Source: Lentimicrobium sp.
Lineage (GTDB): Bacteria; Bacteroidota; Bacteroidia; Bacteroidales; Lentimicrobiaceae
Length of the DNA stretch: 64,000 nucleotides
Reading direction: 5' to 3'
Assembly: GCA_019429275.1 (NCBI GenBank)
Contig: JAHYJC010000015.1
Span: 28,337-92,336 of the forward strand
Shown: positions 59,206 to 64,000 of the stretch, piece by piece
Numbering within the stretch: position 1 is the stretch's first letter
Layout of the letters: the number at the start of each line of letters is the position of its first letter
The notes under the pieces: model-generated
The model's input: the letters and a program-made list of their open reading frames with translations, nothing else
Database searches by the model: none
What the model was told of the DNA's origin: nothing
Made by a program: the position numbers and the translations under genes

Positions 59206-60281
59206 TGCCTCCTGTTGACCCGTTTGATTTAAAGCATATACGCAATGTTGAAGCCTATTCAAAGCAGATAAACGAACTCTATGCCGATGCGATTGGTAAA
59301 ATTGCCCGGATAGGAGGCTCTGTTTCTATGGCTCCCGGTGCTGTATTCAATTACTCCAAACACCCTCAATTCAAGGCTCAGTTTGCTGCCATATTCAATG
59401 ACATGGCAGACAAGTTGGAAGCTGTTGTTATAAATGGCATATCCAAGCAATGGCTATTGGGTGACGAGAAAGCCATTGCACAGGCTATGAAAGCTTTGAA
59501 AGGCTCAATATCCATGAAGGCCTTTGAGAAAGTTTCGGCAAAGAATTTCGGGTCAACGTCAAAAGCTATGGAATCATTCCTTAGTCGGAAGAATGCCGGT
59601 TTAGGTCTATCTGACAGGGTTTGGAATTACACCAATCAGTTCAAGGGAGAAATGGAGTTAGCTCTTCAATTAGGCATTCAGAGTGGCCAAAGCTCAATTG
59701 ACCTTGCTCAATCCATGCAGAAGTATTTGCGTGAGCCTGATAAGCTATTTCGCAGGGTAGGAGATGAGTTTGGTCAACTTCACCTATCCAAAGCAGCAAA
59801 GAAGTACAGCCCTGGCAATGGCGTTTATCGGTCAAGCTATAAAAATGCACACAGGCTTGTCCGGACTGAAATAAACATGGCATACCGGAAGGCTGAAAAT
59901 GAACGCTATAAATCACTCCCTTTCGTTGTTGGTTATGAAGTCAGGCTTTCCAACGCACACCCTGCTTTTGATATTTGCGACGACCTCAAAGGGAAGTACC
60001 CGAAGGAGTTTAGTTTCTCCGGTTGGCACCCTCAATGCCTCTGCCATACTGTACCGGTAATGGCCTCCGAGGACGAATACGATACGATGGAGCAACAGAT
60101 TTTATCCGGACAGCCAATCACACCAATTGACAGTCAAAACAGCGTGAAAGAGCCTCCTGCGGGCTTTGTGAATTGGGTTGACAATAACAGGGAAAGGGCC
60201 ACCGGTTGGAAGTCGCAACCATACTTCATTAAAGATAACTTCAAGGGAGGCACATTGAAAGGTAAATTGTCTTTGGCCTGA
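59205..60281 (+). CDS. Phage minor head/head morphogenesis protein (Mu gpF/SPP1 gp7-like)
   Basis: AHRLVRTEINMAYRKAENERYKSLPFVVGYEVRLSNAHPAFDICDDLKGKYP..GWHPQCLCHTVPV. Confidence 0.8.
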   Translation: MPPVDPFDLKHIRNVEAYSKQINELYADAIGKIARIGGSVSMAPGAVFNYSKHPQFKAQFAAIFNDMADKLEAVVINGISKQWLLGDEKAIAQAMKALKGSISMKAFEKVSAKNFGSTSKAMESFLSRKNAGLGLSDRVWNYTNQFKGEMELALQLGIQSGQSSIDLAQSMQKYLREPDKLFRRVGDEFGQLHLSKAAKKYSPGNGVYRSSYKNAHRLVRTEINMAYRKAENERYKSLPFVVGYEVRLSNAHPAFDICDDLKGKYPKEFSFSGWHPQCLCHTVPVMASEDEYDTMEQQILSGQPITPIDSQNSVKEPPAGFVNWVDNNRERATGWKSQPYFIKDNFKGGTLKGKLSLA

Positions 60282-60306
60282 AGTTAAGCACTTCATTAAT
60301 CAGCGT

Positions 60307-60339
60307 AGGCTCAATCATTCATTTGGTTGGGCCTTTTTT
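60307..60339 (+). terminator. Rho-independent terminator ending the terminase-portal-head operon
   Basis: GGCTCAA..TTGGGCC followed by T6. Confidence 0.7.
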
Positions 60340-60431
60340 CTGTGACAGAAAAACCTACACAAATGGATTTCTGTCACAGAAATACCACAGAGTAGAGTAG
60401 AGTAAATAAGAGAAAAGAAAAGGAAAGTAAA
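60337..60431. other. Origin-like element copy 2: palindromes 60337-60351 (TTTCTGTGACAGAAA) and 60368-60382 (TTTCTGTCACAGAAA) plus AGTAGAG/GGAAAG repeats
   Basis: Same order and spacing as copy 1 at 50.1 kb; here intergenic. Confidence 0.6.
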
Positions 60432-60520
60432 TTATAAAGATTACTGTCAAAAATCACTATTTGTATTTCATATAAATAAGTTATAACAGAAGAAATATTA
60501 TGAAAATAACAGAATAAATA

Positions 60521-60552
60521 TTTGCATTAAACATAACATATATTTAAGTTTG
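60521..60552 (+). promoter_or_regulatory. Promoter TTTG-N20-TAAGTTTG for the second rightward operon
   Basis: Consensus match; contained 21-bp AATAAATATTTGCATTAAACA identical to 45980-46000. Confidence 0.65.
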
Positions 60553-60583
60553 TCAGGTCAAACAAACCTAAACACCAACAGCC

Positions 60584-61030
60584 ATGAGCAAGTCAGAAGA
60601 AATCAAAGCCCTGCAAGCAATTAAGAAAATTGCTGAAACAGAAGATAGTTATATCGGGCAGTTTTTTACACCTCAGATTATTGATATCATGATTTCAAAC
60701 ATCAATTCTGACTTTCCGATAGAAACCATTTCAGGAGTAATCCTGCAGGAATCTGTAACTCACATTCTTGAAAAGAAAGACGAGTTGATTGACGGACTGA
60801 AAACCCAAAATTCCATGCAAAAAGAAAGTTTTGATAGAGAATTCAAACACTACAAAGCCGGAGTTGAGAATTGGAAATCTGACCTCCTGAAAGACCTGAT
60901 TGAAGCAGGTCATATCAACCTTTCGGAAAAGCATTTCAGCAAGGTAGAAATTGTAACTCAAAAGCTCGTTCACTTTCCTGAAAGGCTGAACGTTGGCGAA
61001 AAGACTTTGATATTAACAGCAATCCAATAA
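60584..61030 (+). CDS. Hypothetical protein
   Basis: 148-aa ORF after promoter. Confidence 0.6.
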   Translation: MSKSEEIKALQAIKKIAETEDSYIGQFFTPQIIDIMISNINSDFPIETISGVILQESVTHILEKKDELIDGLKTQNSMQKESFDREFKHYKAGVENWKSDLLKDLIEAGHINLSEKHFSKVEIVTQKLVHFPERLNVGEKTLILTAIQ

Positions 61031-61079
61031 AAGTCAAACCGGAGCCGAAGCAATCCGGATCCACAAAACAACAGCAACC

Positions 61080-61292
61080 ATGAAAGAAGAAGATTTTTTA
61101 CAAGCAATCAAGTTAATTGCTCTCTATCACTCGACGGAGATTGAAATCAACCACGTACCTGAAAATGGTAAGGTAAAAATAGACAACCGGATAACAATTA
61201 AAAGATGTTGTGCAGGCCTCTTTTCCGAATTGGTAATCAAAGGGTATAGCCTCTATGTAAGTAACGAAGGATTAATCGTAAATAAATTCTAA
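61080..61292 (+). CDS. Hypothetical small protein
   Basis: ORF preceded by AACAACAGCAACCATG leader. Confidence 0.55.
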   Translation: MKEEDFLQAIKLIALYHSTEIEINHVPENGKVKIDNRITIKRCCAGLFSELVIKGYSLYVSNEGLIVNKF

Positions 61293-61295
61293 GCC

Positions 61296-61808
61296 ATGAA
61301 AACCACAATCAACAAGGACAAGAAAGAGACAGGTTCGTTTTTCAACCTGATAATGGGCAACAATAATTCCATTCCGGTAGTAGGGAAGGGAGCAACAGTC
61401 CTACTTTGGACGGACAGAGAAGCTTACGAAGTTACCGAAGTTGACGAAGCCAAAAAGACTTGCACCATTCAGAGATATGCACCTGAAAGAACCGACAGCC
61501 ACGGAATGTCAGACTGTCAGGGTTATAAGTACGAGAAACTTACAGATGAAGTAAAGCATTTGGTATACAGACAAAAAGCATGGAGGCAGATAATTCATTC
61601 TGTCACATATACAAAGGAGTTCATGGAGAAACACCCTGATACCTATTCATTTTCAAGAGTGCTTACACAAGAGCAGAAAGATGCTATCTACGCAGGAGAA
61701 GTTTACCCTAAAAATGTCGTGGAAGGCTTTACAAGGGAGAAAATAACCTATTCGAAAATCAACATCATTTTCGGAGTACTAAAAGAGTATTACGATTACA
61801 GCTTTTAA
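61296..61808 (+). CDS. Hypothetical protein
   Basis: 170-aa ORF; GKGATVLLWTDREAYEVTEVDEAKKTCTIQRYAPERTDSHGMSDCQGYKYE. Confidence 0.65.
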   Translation: MKTTINKDKKETGSFFNLIMGNNNSIPVVGKGATVLLWTDREAYEVTEVDEAKKTCTIQRYAPERTDSHGMSDCQGYKYEKLTDEVKHLVYRQKAWRQIIHSVTYTKEFMEKHPDTYSFSRVLTQEQKDAIYAGEVYPKNVVEGFTREKITYSKINIIFGVLKEYYDYSF

Positions 61809-61858
61809 TCTGTGGCCAGCCCGCAAAACATAGTAGTATAAATCAAAAAGGAAGTAAA

Positions 61859-62074
61859 ATGAAATCAACAATTTATCACGTCTTAGACAAGGAGACAAAC
61901 AAGCACCATTATTTCGGCAGTATCGTTGCCATATTCTCTTTTTTCTGTCAGTTTGATATTGGCACCACTCCCTCGAAGCTATATCGGTACGGGTTAGAAA
62001 ACAGGCCTTTTGAGAATGAATTTGTTACAATTCGGAAGGGAGAACTGCTCAGGAGCAGGCAGATGCCGAAGTGA
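61859..62074 (+). CDS. Hypothetical small protein
   Basis: 71-aa ORF; cysteine-poor, no family recognised. Confidence 0.5.
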   Translation: MKSTIYHVLDKETNKHHYFGSIVAIFSFFCQFDIGTTPSKLYRYGLENRPFENEFVTIRKGELLRSRQMPK

Positions 62075-62113
62075 AAAATAATTGCAAATATTTGAAAAAT
62101 AATTAGTTAAATA

Positions 62114-62145
62114 TTTGGAAATCAATTATTTACGATGTAAGTTTA
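62114..62145 (+). promoter_or_regulatory. Promoter TTTG-N20-TAAGTTTA followed by GGTCAAAC leader
   Basis: Same layout as 60521-60563. Confidence 0.5.
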
Positions 62146-62181
62146 TATGGTCAAACATTACTCACTTAAACAACAGCAGTC

Positions 62182-62454
62182 ATGAAAGAACAAGAAATTT
62201 ACGAAAAAGCAAAGCGACTTTTTACAGATTTTGAAAACGGAATTATCGACATAGATTTATTCCAAAGCTCCTTGACTGACTTGGCAAGGCACTTAAATTT
62301 CCTTACATCTTGTTATACAATCGACGATTTTGTTGCTGAATATATAAAGCCTCAGTTCGATGATTACCGGGATGATCCTAAGAGATACCGTTACCTGCTT
62401 TCAGTTTATTCAAGCGGCAGCCTTCTTACCCAATTTGAACCTTATCAAGAATAG
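62182..62454 (+). CDS. Hypothetical protein
   Basis: 90-aa ORF with AACAACAGCAGTCATG leader. Confidence 0.55.
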   Translation: MKEQEIYEKAKRLFTDFENGIIDIDLFQSSLTDLARHLNFLTSCYTIDDFVAEYIKPQFDDYRDDPKRYRYLLSVYSSGSLLTQFEPYQE

Positions 62455-62507
62455 TCAAACCAAACAGCCTCCCGGGAAACCGGGGGGCGTCTTAAACAAC
62501 AGCAACA

Positions 62508-62957
62508 ATGAAAAAGTACAAATCATCAATCAGCAGGTTCAGGATAGTATCCGAACCAACAACCTTCCCGAAGGCGCAAATCAAGTCAAGCAGAGATGCT
62601 GCTGACTTCATCAAAGACCTTTGGGAGGACGATATTGAAGTATCGGAGAGTTTCTACGCCTTGTTTCTTAATAGGGCCAACAATACTTCAGGCTATGCCA
62701 AACTAAGTAACGGAGGAATTAATGGAACAATCGTTGAACCATTATTTATCCTGAAGTATGCAGCAGACTTGCTTTCAAAGTCAGTCATTCTTTTTCACAA
62801 TCACCCCTCAGGGAGTCTTTCGCCAAGCGATGCTGACAAGAAATTAACTGACAAAGTAAATGCGATGTTAAAATTTGCAGATGTCACGGTTATTGACCAC
62901 GTAATCCTTGGTCTTGAAGATAGATATTTCAGCTTTGCCGATGAAGGGTTGATTTAG
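62508..62957 (+). CDS. RadC-like JAB/MPN-domain protein
   Basis: ILFHNHPSGSLSPSDADKKLTDKVNAMLKFADVTVIDHVILG. Confidence 0.9.
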   Translation: MKKYKSSISRFRIVSEPTTFPKAQIKSSRDAADFIKDLWEDDIEVSESFYALFLNRANNTSGYAKLSNGGINGTIVEPLFILKYAADLLSKSVILFHNHPSGSLSPSDADKKLTDKVNAMLKFADVTVIDHVILGLEDRYFSFADEGLI

Positions 62958-63033
62958 CCGGTTACAAGTCCGGATTGAATTGTGAGTAGCCCCGCCAGGC
63001 GGGGTGTAAACAAACCTTTAACAACAGCAACAA

Positions 63034-63392
63034 TGAGTGCAAAGGACAAAGTAATCGAAATCAGAAAGAAGCTTGCCTCACTGCCGGCAGAAGATCGGCA
63101 GGAATTTGTTTCCCGGGTAGGCAGCGTAGTAACAATCGAAGGAAGGGCGCTTTCATCTCACAATACGGAGCTTTGCGTTTTCCAATATCCCGAAGTTACT
63201 ATAGTCGGAGGCTTTCAGCAATGGAGGAAGGCAGGGCGTCAGGTTCGCAAAGGAGAGCATGGCCTGGCGATTTGGGTACCTGCCATCAGCAAACCAAAAG
63301 AAGGCGAACCCGAAGCAACCGAAACGGATCCGTATTTCTTCGGTGGGACTGTATTTGATATTACCCAAACAGAAGAACTCTTACATGAATAA
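63034..63392 (+). CDS. ArdC N-terminal-domain-like ssDNA-binding/antirestriction protein
   Basis: ALSSHNTELCVFQYPEVTIVGGFQQWRKAGRQVRKGEHGLAIWVP. Confidence 0.75.
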
Positions 63393-63405
63393 CTTTAGAA
63401 CTCTT

Positions 63406-63433
63406 GCCGGTTAGAGTAATAACCGGCTTTTTC
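63406..63433 (+). terminator. Terminator-like hairpin between ArdC-like gene and next ORF
   Basis: GCCGGTTA-GAGTAA-TAACCGGC-TTTTTC. Confidence 0.65.
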
Positions 63434-63435
63434 TT

Positions 63436-63633
63436 ATGAAAACAATGAAATATTCACTTTGGACATTGGAGCATGAAAGCATTTACACAGTCAGAGCATA
63501 CAAGTACAAAGACACGAACTCCACAAAGGAAGTTGACAAGTGGATTAATGCAAGATTTTACAATGTTGCTTCATTCTATCACCCGCAGGAAGAAATCAAT
63601 GCCGAATACTTGCAAACATTTGAAAGGGATTAA
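63436..63633 (+). CDS. Hypothetical small protein
   Basis: 65-aa ORF MKTMKYSLWTLEHESIYTVRAYKYKD. Confidence 0.5.
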   Translation: MKTMKYSLWTLEHESIYTVRAYKYKDTNSTKEVDKWINARFYNVASFYHPQEEINAEYLQTFERD

Positions 63634-63717
63634 TTGATTAACAAACCGAAATATTGAAGGATAAGAAATGAATGTCGAAGTATAAACTCACTTCACGTTT
63701 GAAGGAGAAGTTATTTT

Positions 63718-63754
63718 AAGTAGCAAGTTGCTGTCAGCAGATAATTTGCTACTT
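63718..63754. repeat. Nested inverted repeat AAGTAGCAA-(gttGCTGtCAGCagataat)-TTGCTACTT
   Basis: Perfect 9-bp outer arms and 4-bp inner arms. Confidence 0.8.
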
Positions 63755-63902
63755 TCAGTCAGAATAAAATGAAACACATCGCACAAAAAGAATACATTTG
63801 CAAACATTGGTAAGCAAACTGATGCTTAAGATTTCAAGAGAGTTGTTTCCAAGCCAATGGACCTTAGAAAATTATGTTATTTACTAATTTTATTTATAGA
63901 TA

Positions 63903-64000
63903 ATGAGTAAAGAAAATTCAATAGACCTGCTAAAGTTTTTCCTAAAGGAAATGTTCCAGTTCAATGCCAATGATCTTGACTTTGGAATTTACAGGATATA
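63903..64000 (+). CDS. N-terminus of a Mod-like (type III-like) site-specific DNA methyltransferase; truncated by window end
   Basis: MSKENSIDLLKFFLKEMFQFNANDLDFGIYRI..., the LDFGIYRI N-terminal signature recalled from Mod-like adenine methylases. Confidence 0.6.
   Translation, partial: MSKENSIDLLKFFLKEMFQFNANDLDFGIYRI

Noticed and set aside
60337-60431. Ordinary promoter or terminator remnant
   Set aside because: The paired palindromes plus iterons reproduce the same architecture as a site 10 kb away inside a coding gene, which a simple terminator or promoter would not explain.
1-64000. tRNA or rRNA genes
   Set aside because: None recognised by eye on either strand, including near the element borders; a tRNAscan/Infernal run would be needed to exclude them.

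Overview
The window is a Bacteroidota (probably Bacteroidales-like) chromosome segment in two parts. (1) About 1-44 kb is ordinary host chromosome: a beta-helix surface protein, radical SAM protein, TPR histidine kinase, aat, serC, LuxC-like acyl-CoA reductase, rpmE2, lon, T9SS-sorted peptidases, dapA, valS, a cold-shock gene, an HmuY/TonB haem-type operon, a tyrosine/homogentisate catabolic cluster, a giant M6 protease with 219-bp internal repeats, mscS, an agmatinase-family gene and msrA. (2) At about 44.1-45.1 kb there is a 52-bp-period array of palindromic REP-like units with decayed inverted copies. Immediately after it, about 45.2-63.7 kb is a phage-derived element: two HTH repressors, RecT plus a RecE-like nuclease, a DUF4373-type replication protein, a ParB-like protein with three translationally coupled glycosyltransferases, an orphan RarA/MgsA C-terminal-like protein, TerS/TerL, portal and minor head. 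A terminator follows, then a second operon of small ORFs with RadC-like and ArdC-like proteins. No integrase, major capsid, tail or lysis gene is visible. The window ends in the start of a Mod-like DNA methyltransferase. The strongest candidates for something new are: the ParB-GT-GT-GT cassette (possible DNA hypermodification without a visible base-modifying enzyme); a duplicated origin-like element (paired 15-bp palindromes plus AGTAAAG-type iterons) at 50.1 and 60.35 kb; and a set of shared promoter/leader motifs in the element. All family calls are from reading the sequence by eye; no database search was run.
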